DNA of 64,000 nt from G963665495 sp963665495 (GCA_963665495.1 OY762289.1:3472001-3536000), one strand, 5' to 3'. Positions 23,970-34,586 are shown, counted from the first letter of the stretch. Numbers and translations: made by a program. The notes: generated by a model from the sequence alone, not told the origin.

Positions 23970-26049
23970 GCCTGCGATCCAAATTGACTCTGCTGCTGGG
24001 AGCGATCATCGCCCTGTCCGTGTTTGCGGACAGCTTTTCCATATACACCATAGCCGTCGCAACCTCATGGACGCGGCCATAGACGATCTGGATGAAAACG
24101 CCCGCCTGGTCCGGGCGCAAATCGACGAACGTTTCCGGCTTCTGGTTGCCAGGATGGAATTTTTGGCCGGCTTACCGCTGGTTATGCAACTGATCAACAG
24201 TCAGCGTCCCGGTACAAGTTCTGAAAAACTGGGGCGGATATTCCAAAGTGTCGTTGCCAGCGACCCCATCTTGCAAACCGTTAACTTGCATGATGCTTCG
24301 GCAGCCTGCATTGCTTCATCCATACCGTCTCGAGTCGGCATGGAAAAAATGCAGCGCGTCGTAAGCGGGCGGGAAGATTTTTTGTCCGCAATTCAAGGAG
24401 AAACCACCATAAAAGGTGTCTTTACAGCCGCTTCCAGCGGACGCCCTGTAATTGTCGTCACCGTACCTGTCGTTCACGAAGGGCGTATAGCAGGCGTTCT
24501 GCGCGCAGTCATCGACGTGCAATGGTTCGGGAATAAATACCTCTCCCCCCTCTGGCCGGGCAAGCTCAAAAAAATTTTTGTCTTTTCCCCGGGACTGAAA
24601 TCGGAAAGGAGCTCGTTGCACGATGCCGCACTGGTTTTCGAGACTCCGTACAAAATGCCGGACATTCCTCTCATGATTCCCGACAAGGGCGACAGCCGAA
24701 AGTTCATGACCTACAAACGGGAAGACGCGGAACGGCTGGCCGTTTTCAAATGGATGGACCAGCCGAGGTGGCTGATTGTCGTAGAAACAACACTCTCCGA
24801 GGTATTGAGACCCGTCAATACGGTCAAATACGCGACCTGGGGCATCGCCCTGGGCCTGTTCCTGCTGGTATGGGGAATTTCCGGTCTGTCGATGCGGCCT
24901 TTGCTGGCCAGGCTCCGGGATTGCTCCCAGATGGTCAGCCTGGTCAGTGAAGGAAACTTCAACGCCAGAGTAACGAAGCTATCCAACGACGACATCGGCG
25001 ATCTGGCTGCTGGTTTGAATTCCATGGCAGAGCGGCTTCAGAAACAACGTTCGAACCTGGTGGCCAGTGAAAAAAAATACCGCTCTATTTTCGACAATGC
25101 GCTTGAAGGCATTTTTCAGGTCACACCGCAGGGCTATTTCCTCTCTGCCAATCAGGCCATGCTCCAGCTTGTCAAAGCTGGCTCCCTGAAAGAACTGCAG
25201 CAGACCGACATCAGCGCCATCTATGCAAATCCGGCGGAAAGAACGGCCGCACAGGAAACTCTGCGGGAACAGGGGAGACTGATGCGTTTTCCGTTCCAGC
25301 TCAGGCGGCTCGATGGAGAAACCCTCATGTGTCTGATGCACGTAGCCTTGGAACGCGACGCGAACGGACAAATCACCAGCTACCTGGGCATGGCAACCGA
25401 CGTCACCGCCGAGAAAACAGCTGAAGCCGAACGGGAAAGGGCCCGCCAAGCCGAACAGCTGGCCCTGCAAACCCGCCTCGGCGCTTTGCGCCACCAGCTC
25501 AATCCGCACTTCATTTTCAACGTCCTGAACACCATCGACGTGCTCGCCCGCCGTTCGCCGGAAAAAATGACGGAATTATTGCACAAACTCTTCAAATACA
25601 TTCGCAACGCGCTGACGAGCCAACAACAACCCCTTACCCCTCTCAAAAATGATCTTGACGCAGTGCGGGTCTACCTGGAGATCGAATCCGTACGCTTCCG
25701 CGAAAACCTCCGGGTCGACTTCCGCATCGCTCCGGAAACCAGCAAATTGCCGGTCCCGGACATGCTTCTGCAACCTGTGGTGGAAAACGCCATCAAACAC
25801 GGCATGAAGACCAGTGAGTTGCCGCTACAAGTCATCGTTGAATCCTCCCTGCAAAACGCTACGCTCTCCCTGCTCGTCAAAAATTCCGGCAAATTGATCA
25901 AGCAGCAACAATCCCCGGTCTCCCCTCAGGTGGGGCTGGCCAACCTGCGGGAAAGGTTGCATCTGCTCTATGGAACTTCGGCTTCACTCGCCATCAGCGA
26001 AAACGCCGGCTGGGTCGAAGTCAGCATCCTGCTTCCGGCTTCGGCCTGA
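23966..26049 (+). CDS. LytS-type sensor histidine kinase with apparent N-terminal frameshift
   Basis: The partner kinase of the LytTR regulator. An ATG at 23966 overlaps the regulator stop and encodes MSLRSKLTLLLGAIIALSVF, a typical first membrane helix, but that frame hits TAG at about 24050-24052 after 28 or so residues. The rest of the kinase is in the -1 frame, open back through HSRRN before the ATG at 24067, so one base appears lost near 24045-24052. The remaining 660 residues contain an extracytoplasmic sensor (about 1-250), a membrane helix (YATWGIALGLFLLVWGIS), HAMP, a PAS domain (about 335-450), the LytS-type histidine motif RHQLNPHFIFNVLN and an ATPase domain (PVVENAIKHG, GLANLRERL). 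This is a real mutation, a sequence error or a programmed shift; alternatively translation starts at 24067 without TM1. Confidence 0.8.
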
Positions 26050-26064
26050 TTTTTTCCTTTTTTT

Positions 26065-26139
26065 ATTTCGTCCCTGTTTCTCCATATTTCATCCCTGCTT
26101 TTTCAGATTTCGTCCCGCATCATATCAATTTCATCACTA
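26065..26139. promoter_or_regulatory. Four 21-bp-phased direct repeats, probable LytTR operator
   Basis: ATTTC(G/A)TC(C/A)C occurs at 26065, 26086, 26107 and 26128, each exactly 21 bp (two helical turns) from the next. The first two copies extend to ATTTCRTCCCTG. Direct repeats at about 21 bp are the usual layout for LytTR regulators. The array sits between the kinase stop and the beta-propeller gene start at 26321. Confidence 0.75.
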
Positions 26140-26320
26140 ATACTCTTTATTTTCAAATATTTACATAGAAACACCCATCCATTATCATTGCAAGTAGCAT
26201 CTCATTTCGGCTCTGATTCGGGCGGATAGCGCAACCGGAGGGCTTTTTTGATTGCAACGGCATTTTCTTATTCGTCAGGCGGCGGCCATGGATCAAATGC
26301 GTGGACAGGAGAAACTCACG

Positions 26321-27871
26321 ATGCTTTTTCTCAGGCATTCCGTTTTGTTATCAATGCGAACAAGCTGCGCCCTGTCTCTGCTGCTTGTGCTGCTTACGGT
26401 CCCTGCCTCAGTGGCCCAGGCCCGTCTGGCATACGAGGCCAGCTACGTTGACGGAAAGGACGGCGTGGAGGGACTGGAAGCTGCATGGGCCGTCACGGTC
26501 AGCCCGGACGGTGAGTATGTTTACGCGGCAGGATACAATGAAGATGCCATCGCTCTCTTCGCAAGAAACAACGGCACTGGAGAGCTGAGTTTTGTCGCTT
26601 CATACGAACCCGGCGCGGCGGTAATGGATGGACCGCAGTATCTGACCCTGAGTCCGGACGGCAAATACATGTACGTTGCAGCTTATACCGGGAGGGGCAT
26701 CACGGTCTGCAGCCGCGACGAATCCACGGGGACCTTGTCTTTTGTGGAGTTTATCGCGCACAGCAGTGGCAGCGAAGACGGACTGTATTTTCCAGCCCGC
26801 GTGCAGGTAAGTCCCGACGGCAAACATGTGTACGTGGCGGGCAAAAACGACTCCACGGTCGGGCTCTACCTCAGGGACGCGGACACGGGTCAGTTGACAT
26901 ACGGAGCAAGCTATACGGATGGTGTGGACGGCGTGGACGGGTTGCAGACCTGCATGTCAGTGGCCGTCAGCCCCGACGGCAGGTACGTCTATGCCACGGG
27001 CAGAGATGATTACGCCGTGGCCGTATTCGTCCGCGACGCCGATACGGGCACGCTGACATACGTGACCTGCTACAAAAACGGCGAAGGAGGCGTGGAGGGA
27101 TTGCGCGGCGCCCGATCCGTGCTGGTCAGTCCCGACGGCAAGTATGTTTATGTCGCAGGTTTTTACGACGATGCCGTGGTCGCGTTCGCCTGTAACGCCG
27201 CCACAGGCGAATTGAACTATCTGACATGTTACAAAAACGGCGAAGGGGGCGTGGAGGGTTTGGATGGCGTCTATGGATTGGAGCTCAGCCCTGACGGGGA
27301 GTTTCTGTATGCGAGCGGCCACTACTCCGACACCCTGGTGGTCTTCGTCCGGAATACCGAAACCGGGTTACTGAGCAGTCTCGAATATTTCGAAAATGGA
27401 ACGGACGGCATCGACGATCTGAACGATCCGTATCATTTGGCCGTCAGTCCGGACAACAGCGACGTATATGTTGCAGCCCGGTCCAGCAACTCCGTAGTGC
27501 TTTTCCATATCGTGCTTCATACCCTGAAAGTACGCAACGATGGCGCCGGAACGGGAACAGTCTCCAGTTCGCCGTCCGGCATTGATTGCGGCAACGATTG
27601 CACTTCGGAATTCGTGGAAGACAACCAGGTGGTTCTGACCGCGACGGCCGATACGGACTCCAGCTTCACCGGCTGGTCGGGCGCCGTATCTGGCAGCGAA
27701 AATTCCCTGACGCTTACGATCACCTCCGATACAGCGCTTACCGCCAATTTTAACAAAACGGACTCTTCAGGAAATTCCCCCTACGACGCCCCGACCACCA
27801 ACCGCCTGGGATTTTGTTTTTTTACACTGCTCATGCTCGCAGTTGGATGGGTATCTCTGCGGAAAAGGTAG
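26321..27871 (+). CDS. Secreted lactonase-type beta-propeller surface protein
   Basis: A 516-residue exported protein. A signal peptide (SCALSLLLVLLTVPASVAQA) is followed by seven beta-propeller blades, each built around V-S-P-D-G-x-Y-V-Y-A-A-G and D-x-A-T-G-x-L-x-Y, as in the 6-phosphogluconolactonase/YncE fold (about 35-410). An InlB-B-like bacterial repeat domain comes next (DGAGTGTVSSSPSGIDCG...FTGWSG). A C-terminal sorting-type tail ends it: a polar linker, a hydrophobic helix LGFCFFTLLMLAVGWVSL and RKR. The ATG at 26321 follows AGGAG. Internal blade repeats (YKNGEGGVEGL twice) point to recent duplication. It is the likely target of the upstream LytTR system. Confidence 0.85.
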   Translation: MLFLRHSVLLSMRTSCALSLLLVLLTVPASVAQARLAYEASYVDGKDGVEGLEAAWAVTVSPDGEYVYAAGYNEDAIALFARNNGTGELSFVASYEPGAAVMDGPQYLTLSPDGKYMYVAAYTGRGITVCSRDESTGTLSFVEFIAHSSGSEDGLYFPARVQVSPDGKHVYVAGKNDSTVGLYLRDADTGQLTYGASYTDGVDGVDGLQTCMSVAVSPDGRYVYATGRDDYAVAVFVRDADTGTLTYVTCYKNGEGGVEGLRGARSVLVSPDGKYVYVAGFYDDAVVAFACNAATGELNYLTCYKNGEGGVEGLDGVYGLELSPDGEFLYASGHYSDTLVVFVRNTETGLLSSLEYFENGTDGIDDLNDPYHLAVSPDNSDVYVAARSSNSVVLFHIVLHTLKVRNDGAGTGTVSSSPSGIDCGNDCTSEFVEDNQVVLTATADTDSSFTGWSGAVSGSENSLTLTITSDTALTANFNKTDSSGNSPYDAPTTNRLGFCFFTLLMLAVGWVSLRKR

Positions 27872-28066
27872 AAATTAACTCCTGATACAGCCTTTCAGCC
27901 TCGGGATTGGCATCGCATGCTTTCACGCAGCCCCGGCAGACCGGCAATAGTTCGGCAGCAAATCTATTCGGGCGGTTCTGTTGTTTTAGTCTTTACAATA
28001 CACGCTCTCCATGCACTTCTGCACCCCCACCCGGCGTTGAGGTGTCCGCAGCAGCATACAGTTCAA

Positions 28067-29467
28067 TCACCGACCTACAAAAGTCATTGTGCTGATACGA
28101 TCCACTAACCGCTTCTCCGCCCGCCGGACGTCCGGGACTTCCGTTCCGGGATCCAGCGACGTACAAACGGCCCGGCCGATAATCAGGCGTCCGGAACGTT
28201 CGCAAGCGGAATCGGAATGCTGCAGGCGCAAACCCCAGATGTTCTGAAAAACCACGGCCCGGCCTTTGTATTCGCCCACATAGAGCATGATATGGCCGCG
28301 CATGCCCAGCAGGGTCAGGAAAGGTATACCCTTGTCCCGCACAATACGTTCTTTCGCCTCACGCGACTCCCCTTCCAGCTCTTGTACGCTGCCGGCTTTG
28401 GCCTGGGCACTGGAATTGCGCGGCAGCCAGATGCCGAAGGGCGTATACAGGTCCCGCAGCAGCGCCGAACAGTCGCGATCCCCGTACAGTCCGCCCCAAC
28501 CGTAGGGCTGCCCCATCAGAGAAGTAGCCACCCGTGCGAAATTGCCGGGAGTTGCGGCCAGAGGCATGGCGGCGACGGAACCGGCATCCGCATTTCCGGG
28601 CACCAGCACGGCCCGGCCGTTGAAATCCCGTACCGGCAACAGCAAAGCCACAGCGTCCGGTCCGCCCGAACGCAGCGGAAAAAGCGCTCCCACTCCGGCG
28701 CGCAGCACAAAACGGCCCTCAGCCGTACGCAGCGGCACGTCATCGGCCAGCAGCGCGGCGTACTCGCCCGTCTGGTACGCGGTCATGAAATCAACATCCA
28801 CCGTTGCCGTATTCTGCGCGTGCACCCAACCCGAAACCAGGCCGGATTCCACGAACAGCCAGGCCCCGTCCGCGGACTGATGCGTCAGTAATACGGGCGT
28901 TCCAGCCGGTAGAGCCGAATTCTGGAAGTAATCGAACGGATAGCCCTCGCCCGCCCAGTTGAAATCATAGAAAAACGGCTTGTCCGTGGGAAAGACTCGT
29001 ACAGCGCTGTCCTGCACAAGAATGGCTTTCTGCGCCAGGCTGGGAAAACTCGCGGGGCGCGCATTGGCCACCTGCGCGCGCATCCATTCCTTGTCGCGCT
29101 GCAGTTTGTTCTCGCCAAAGCCCTGCTTGGAGCCGTAGGAGCCGATGCCCCAGAGCGCCTGTTCGGCGGTCAGGGCGGACTTATCCATTTGCCAGGGGCT
29201 GAAAAAGCGTTTCAGAAATGTCTCCTGCAAGGCTTTCTGGCGCTGAGGCGTCAGCAACGGCTTGTCCGCCCCGGCCTGGCGCGCGTAATAGAGCAGATCC
29301 TGGGGGATCTCGCGCAGGTCGTTTACCTGCAGGTCACGGAGTTCGTAGGGCTGCGGACAAGTTACCGGACATTTGGCGCACCCGCCCAGCACACCGGGCA
29401 GACTGCACAACAGCAAAAACAGGACGAAAAACACAGCAGGCTGGAAACGCAGGGGGCGAGAAAACAT
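28067..29467 (-). CDS. SH3-domain NlpC/P60 lipoprotein, cell-wall endopeptidase
   Basis: A lipoprotein of 466 residues with lipobox LGGC after the signal helix. An N-terminal helical region and two SH3b-like domains (GTPVLLTHQSADGAWLFVESGLVSGWV region and the following domain) precede a C-terminal NlpC/P60 catalytic domain. Catalytic residues are Cys in DRDCSALLRDLY and His in RGHIMLYVG; the YGWGG motif is also present. The architecture matches the Desulfovibrio gamma-D-glutamyl-L-diamino-acid endopeptidase of known structure (DVU_0896 type), which trims muropeptides. The ATG at 29467 has GGAGG 7 nt upstream. Confidence 0.88.
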   Translation of the reverse strand: MFSRPLRFQPAVFFVLFLLLCSLPGVLGGCAKCPVTCPQPYELRDLQVNDLREIPQDLLYYARQAGADKPLLTPQRQKALQETFLKRFFSPWQMDKSALTAEQALWGIGSYGSKQGFGENKLQRDKEWMRAQVANARPASFPSLAQKAILVQDSAVRVFPTDKPFFYDFNWAGEGYPFDYFQNSALPAGTPVLLTHQSADGAWLFVESGLVSGWVHAQNTATVDVDFMTAYQTGEYAALLADDVPLRTAEGRFVLRAGVGALFPLRSGGPDAVALLLPVRDFNGRAVLVPGNADAGSVAAMPLAATPGNFARVATSLMGQPYGWGGLYGDRDCSALLRDLYTPFGIWLPRNSSAQAKAGSVQELEGESREAKERIVRDKGIPFLTLLGMRGHIMLYVGEYKGRAVVFQNIWGLRLQHSDSACERSGRLIIGRAVCTSLDPGTEVPDVRRAEKRLVDRISTMTFVGR

Positions 29468-29498
29468 GGCGAACCCTCCAAGACCGGCCATGATTGCG

Positions 29499-31811
29499 TC
29501 ATTCAGAAACGCATTCCAGAGGGACGGCGGATTTGGGGTTGAGACGTTTTTCCAGGAGCGTGTGGCGCTTCTGGGTTTCATTATTGTTGACGGCGATCTT
29601 CAGAGCCCGTTCGGTGCCCACCAGGATCACCAGCTTTTTCCCACGGGTGATGGCCGTATAAATCAGATTGCGCTGCAGCAGAACGTAATGCTGGGTCAGC
29701 ACCGGCACCACCACGGCAGGATACTCGCTGCCCTGGGACTTGTGCACGGATACGGCGTAGGCCTGCACGATCTCTTCCAGCTCCGGCGCGGTGAACTGCA
29801 CCTCGCGGTCATCGAAAAGCACGTCCAGGGCCGCGTTTTCATAAATCCGGACAATGCGGCCGATGTCACCGTTGAAGACTTCCTTGTCGTAATTGTTGCG
29901 GATCTGCATGACCTTGTCGTGCAGTTTGAAGGTCCGGCCGCCCCGGGTCAAAGACTGCTGTCCGGGGTTCAGGGCTTCCTGCAGCCGCTTGTTCAGATTG
30001 GTGGCTCCCGCCGCGCCTTTGTGCATGGGGGTGAGCACCTGAATGTCGTTGAAGGGATCCAGCTTGAAACGACGCGGGATATGGTTCTTGACCAGATCCA
30101 CAATCAGGTCCGCGGCTGTTTCCGGATCCGGGCGGCGGATGAAATAAAAGTCCGAAAGAACCTCGCGCGAGCTTTCCAGATTGGGCATACGCCCGGCGTT
30201 GATGGAGTGGGCGTTGACGATGATGGCGCTTTCCCGGGCCTGCCTGAAAATTTCGTTCAGCTCCACCACGGGCACCGCGCCGGAGTTGATGATATCGCGC
30301 AGCACATTGCCCGGTCCCACCGAGGGCAGCTGGTTCACGTCTCCCACCAGAATCAGTGTCGCGCCCAGGGGCACGGCCTTGAGCAGATGGTACATCAGAA
30401 CCGTGTCGATCATGGAGGCTTCGTCCACGATCAACAGACTGCACTCCAGGGGAGTTTCCTCGTTGCGCTTGAAGGATCCCGTCTGGGGCAGATACTCGAG
30501 CAGCCGGTGGATGGTCTTGGCCTCGCGCCCGGTAGCCTCGGCCATACGCTTGGCCGCCCGGCCCGTGGGCGCAGCCAGCAGAGGTTGGGATTCGAGCTTG
30601 GAAAAAATCCGCAGCACCGCGTTGATGATGGTGGTTTTACCCGTGCCCGGACCACCCGTGATCACCAGCACTTTGCGGTCCGCGGCCTGGCGGATGGCTT
30701 CGGCCTGGTTCGTGGCCAGGGTCAGGTCAAAAGTCTTCTGCACCCAGTCGATGGCCTGTTCGGCCTTGATGGGGCGAACGGTCTTGGGCGTGGCCAGGAG
30801 CTTGCCCAGTTTTTTGGCAATGCCGCACTCGGCCACATGAAAGGGCGCCAGGTACACGGCCGAGTCGCGTTCTTCCCCTTCTTTTTCCAGGGGCTCCTCG
30901 TACAGCCATTGCTCCAGCCGCAGTATCTCAACGGCCTTGAGCAACGGTTCCTCGGGCACGTCCAGCTGTTTGGCGCACAAGTCCGCCAATTCCTGGCGCG
31001 GCACGAACACGTGGCCCTTTTCCGTCATCTGCCGCAGCATATAAATGACCGCGGCCTCGGCCCGTTCGGCACTGTATTTGGCAATGCCCAGCTTGGCCGC
31101 AATGCGGTCCGCGGTGAGAAAGCCGATGCCCGGGATATCCATGGCCGGCTTGTAGGGATTGCTTTTGATGATCCGCAGGGCGTCCTTTCCGTAGAACTTG
31201 AACAGCCGTACCGCGTAGGATGCGCTTACCCCCTGGGTCTGCAGAAAAATCATCAGCTCACGGATGTCCTGCTGCTCGGCCCAGGAATCCTTAATCATTT
31301 CGAGCTTTTTGTTGCCGATACCGTCCACCTCGAGCAGACGTTCGGGGTCGCTGTCCAGAATGTCCAGGGTTTCAGCGCCGAAATAGTCCACAATCCGGTC
31401 CGCGTAGGTGTCCCCCACTCCCTTGATCAGGCCGGATTTGAGAAACAGGCGGATCCCTGCCTTAGTGCTGGGGAGCGTACAATGCACCTCGTCCGCTTTG
31501 AACTGTTCGCCGTACTTGGGGTTTTCCTGCCAGTCCCCCACAGCGGTAATCCGCTGCCCGGGCAACGGATCGAGCATGGTCCCCACCACGGTCACGGCGT
31601 CGCGCCGGCCCTTCATCTTGACCTTGGCGACCGTATAGCCGTTTTCCTGGTTGGTAAAAGTGATCCGGACGATCTCCCCGATCAAAGTCTGGCGTTCGGG
31701 AGCGGCAAGCGCTTCCTGTCCGGACGCTTGCTCGGTAGGTTGTTCTGCGGGGTCCTGCGAAGGGCTTTCACGGCCCTCAGGATCTTGAGATAACTGCTCG
31801 GTATCTGACAT
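29499..31811 (-). CDS. recD2: RecD2-type DNA helicase
   Basis: A 770-residue SF1B 5'-3' helicase of the RecD2 family, which acts without RecBC. After a Glu/Gln-rich tail (1-40) come the N-terminal OB-type region, tandem helix-hairpin-helix segments (LIKGVGDTYADRI, LLEVDGIGNKKLE, DIPGIGFLTADRIA) and the helicase core. Core motifs are Walker A GGPGTGKTTI, motif II LLIVDEAS, GDVNQLPSVGPGNVL, and SVHKSQGSEYPAVVV near the end, with YTAITRGKKL as motif VI. It may help in replication-fork or mismatch repair. Confidence 0.93.
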   Translation of the reverse strand: MSDTEQLSQDPEGRESPSQDPAEQPTEQASGQEALAAPERQTLIGEIVRITFTNQENGYTVAKVKMKGRRDAVTVVGTMLDPLPGQRITAVGDWQENPKYGEQFKADEVHCTLPSTKAGIRLFLKSGLIKGVGDTYADRIVDYFGAETLDILDSDPERLLEVDGIGNKKLEMIKDSWAEQQDIRELMIFLQTQGVSASYAVRLFKFYGKDALRIIKSNPYKPAMDIPGIGFLTADRIAAKLGIAKYSAERAEAAVIYMLRQMTEKGHVFVPRQELADLCAKQLDVPEEPLLKAVEILRLEQWLYEEPLEKEGEERDSAVYLAPFHVAECGIAKKLGKLLATPKTVRPIKAEQAIDWVQKTFDLTLATNQAEAIRQAADRKVLVITGGPGTGKTTIINAVLRIFSKLESQPLLAAPTGRAAKRMAEATGREAKTIHRLLEYLPQTGSFKRNEETPLECSLLIVDEASMIDTVLMYHLLKAVPLGATLILVGDVNQLPSVGPGNVLRDIINSGAVPVVELNEIFRQARESAIIVNAHSINAGRMPNLESSREVLSDFYFIRRPDPETAADLIVDLVKNHIPRRFKLDPFNDIQVLTPMHKGAAGATNLNKRLQEALNPGQQSLTRGGRTFKLHDKVMQIRNNYDKEVFNGDIGRIVRIYENAALDVLFDDREVQFTAPELEEIVQAYAVSVHKSQGSEYPAVVVPVLTQHYVLLQRNLIYTAITRGKKLVILVGTERALKIAVNNNETQKRHTLLEKRLNPKSAVPLECVSE

Positions 31812-32738
31812 CCCCGTGCTTTAATAAAAAAAGCAGTGCTTGAAAAGCGAAACGGGATGCAATACCAGCAAATGCCGCGCTGCTGCACCCTCCGGCGCCT
31901 TCGATAAGAGTGGTTACAGGAGCACTCCGACGCGCGTTTCTCCGCTTCTTTATACAATTGAAAGGCAGGTATGCCACCTTCCAAGACATGCCTATGCCAT
32001 TGGCGACAAAAATATAAATGGGGATGAGATCAAAATGATAATCGAGTACTTCTGTTTTTAATGAGCTATACGTATCCCATCAAGTCCGTACAGGATATTT
32101 CTGAGTTATGTATGGCAATTCTATCATATTTGTCAGATACTTTTTGTGATTACTTTTTTTTGAAACCGCGTTGAAATTAAATAGTAAAGGAACAATCACT
32201 AATCCACATGAATCATAAACAGATGTAGTTACATAATCATTTCTTCACTTCACAAAAAATCTCAATCGGTAAAGTTCTTTTAGCTGGTAAAAACACATGG
32301 AGTATTGTATTTAGATTTTTTATTTAAAGCATTCACAGTGTTGTTAAATCTTATTTCAAAAAGAAAAAAACCATATGATACAGTTTATTACAAATAAATA
32401 GTATTTTTATATTTTATATCACCTTTAAAAGCTAGCGATGTTCCATAAGCGGCAAATAAAAATACTAGATACAGGCTACAACAGCTTGATATATCTTTTA
32501 AATATTTATTTATGCAAAACGAACTTTCCCTTAATGCATTCATTAAATCAAGATAATGACACAATCTCTTTACTGACTTGAAACTCTATGAGGGTAATCT
32601 CCCGGCATGGTGAGCGGATTTGGATAACGCTCGCAATGTTAGACTTTTCTATCGAATGCATTTACAAACGAAAGCGAAAATAGCCAGTTGCAGTAGGTCT
32701 ATGCCGACACTCTCAATTACACTGAACTTGTTGAAATT
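31812..32738. other. Very AT-rich spacer upstream of the TolC gene
   Basis: About 930 bp with long A/T runs and no sustained reading frame. I see no tRNA-like or riboswitch-like fold. It contains the promoters for recD2 (minus) and tolC (plus). The base composition differs sharply from the flanking genes, as in silenced or decayed DNA. Confidence 0.5.
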
Positions 32739-34586
32739 ATGAAAAAACACATCTCGCCCCCCCGGGGTTGCCTCTCGCTCATATCCTTGGTCCTGGTGTA
32801 TTTTATATTTTTCACAGGCGCTGCAGCTTTTGGAGAGGAAAAAACACCGGCAGACCCGTTGCAGTCGTACTCCGATGCCGCAGCCGAACGTGCGGAGGTT
32901 ACGACAGCACCGTCTGAAGACAGCTCCGATGATTTCGCCTCCCTGAGAAACGACATCAAAAAAAAGATGACGCCGGCTCCTTCACCGACAGACGACGACA
33001 TAGCGGAGCTTGCCAAAGTTTTTAAAGACACCACTCCGGAAAACGCCATCAAGATGACCCTTGAAGAGTGCGTGGCTCTGGCTTTGCGGCGCAACGTGAA
33101 TATTGAAACCGCCTACATCGACCGAGTGCTGCAAAAATTCAACCTGGTGACCAACACCACCTATTATTTTATCCCCAATGTGACCATCTCGGGCGAACTG
33201 AAACACGCCTACAACGACACGCTGAACACATCTCATACGGATACAACGGACAGCATTTCTGGGTATTCCTTCAACCGCTCTAAAGACTACAGCACGTCTC
33301 TCAACGGCGGCCCCACGATCAACGGCAACGTACCCGGCGGCGCCACCTACACATTGAGCTGGGGCGGCACCACAAACAGCCAGGATGCGTATTCCCGAAC
33401 CTTTGGAGGCGGCTCGTCCCAGTCCCAGGACATCGGCTGGGACCCCACAAAAAGCAGCACATTGCAAAGCGATCTGACGCTCAGTTTTTCCCAGCCTCTG
33501 CTCAAAGGATTTGGCTATGACTACAGCATGGCCACTTCGCGCCAGGCGAATATCAGCGATAAAATCAACCTGCTGAACCTCAAGTCCACCATCATCAGCG
33601 AGCTGACGCAAACCATTTCGGCCTATCGGTCACTGCTGGAAGCCAAATGGAGCCTGGCCATCGCCAAAGAGTCTCTGGAACGCTCGGAAAACAATCTGAA
33701 AGTGGCCAAAGTCAAGGTTAAATTGGGTAAGCTGGCCTCCATGGATCTCGTTCAGTACGAGTCCAACGTAGCGTCCCAGGAAATCTCTCTGGAAAGCGCG
33801 CGTTCCACGTACTTCTCGGCCCAACTTGAGTTGCTTCGATTGCTGGACCTGAAGCCGGACACCGTCATCGAGCCCGTGGAAAAACTGGCGATCAATTCGT
33901 TGCCGCTGGAGTACGACAAGTGCGAGGAATTGCTGCTTGAAAACAGCCCCAGCTACCTGTCGGCCAAACTGGACTTGCTGAACAGCGAAATAGATCTGAT
34001 GATCGCCCGCCGCGACAGGCTCTGGGAGCTGGATCTGACGGGATCCACTTCTTTAACAGGCAGTTCCACCGACACGGATACTCCCCTGACGAACACCACA
34101 ACGCTGGCCGACGGCCGCCAGCTGCAATGGAGCCTTGGACTTTCCCTTTCCTTTCCTCTCTTCGGCTCGTCGGAACGCAATTTACGCCAGGCCGTGCTTT
34201 CCGCTCAAGCAGCACTTTATAAAGCCCGGATCCAATTTCGCAAGGATAAGGAAGATCTGCTGTCCGAACTCAAAGAAAAGCTGACCACCATATCCATTAG
34301 CGGCAAGCAGCTGGAAACGGCCCGCCGTTCCACCAAGCTGGCCCAACAAAAACTGCAGGTCGAGCAGACGAAACTGAATTACGGATTGTCTTCCTCGTTC
34401 AATGTGCTTTCTTATGAAGACGATCTGGTTTCAGCCCAGGAGACCGAACTGTCCACCCGAATCACCTACCTGAACTACCTGAGTTCGCTGGATCAATTTC
34501 TGGGGACCACTTTGAACACCTGGGGAATCTCTTTTAAAGATTTCCGCAAAGGATATGAAGAACGGATCAAGGAAGTCACCCAGTAA
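32739..34586 (+). CDS. TolC-family outer membrane efflux protein
   Basis: A 615-residue outer-membrane factor. A signal peptide (to about residue 31), an acidic Ser/Asp-rich N-terminal extension (about 32-95) and an OEP pair of helical repeats follow. Family features include MTLEECVALALRRN and repeated long helices (SLERSENNLKVAKVKVKLGKL; AQQKLQVEQTKLNYGLSS). The beta segment between the helices is unusually Gly/Ser/Thr-rich (about 160-245). It precedes a membrane-fusion protein and MacB-type ABC genes, giving a complete tripartite exporter. The extension is longer than in E. coli TolC. Confidence 0.88.
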   Translation: MKKHISPPRGCLSLISLVLVYFIFFTGAAAFGEEKTPADPLQSYSDAAAERAEVTTAPSEDSSDDFASLRNDIKKKMTPAPSPTDDDIAELAKVFKDTTPENAIKMTLEECVALALRRNVNIETAYIDRVLQKFNLVTNTTYYFIPNVTISGELKHAYNDTLNTSHTDTTDSISGYSFNRSKDYSTSLNGGPTINGNVPGGATYTLSWGGTTNSQDAYSRTFGGGSSQSQDIGWDPTKSSTLQSDLTLSFSQPLLKGFGYDYSMATSRQANISDKINLLNLKSTIISELTQTISAYRSLLEAKWSLAIAKESLERSENNLKVAKVKVKLGKLASMDLVQYESNVASQEISLESARSTYFSAQLELLRLLDLKPDTVIEPVEKLAINSLPLEYDKCEELLLENSPSYLSAKLDLLNSEIDLMIARRDRLWELDLTGSTSLTGSSTDTDTPLTNTTTLADGRQLQWSLGLSLSFPLFGSSERNLRQAVLSAQAALYKARIQFRKDKEDLLSELKEKLTTISISGKQLETARRSTKLAQQKLQVEQTKLNYGLSSSFNVLSYEDDLVSAQETELSTRITYLNYLSSLDQFLGTTLNTWGISFKDFRKGYEERIKEVTQ

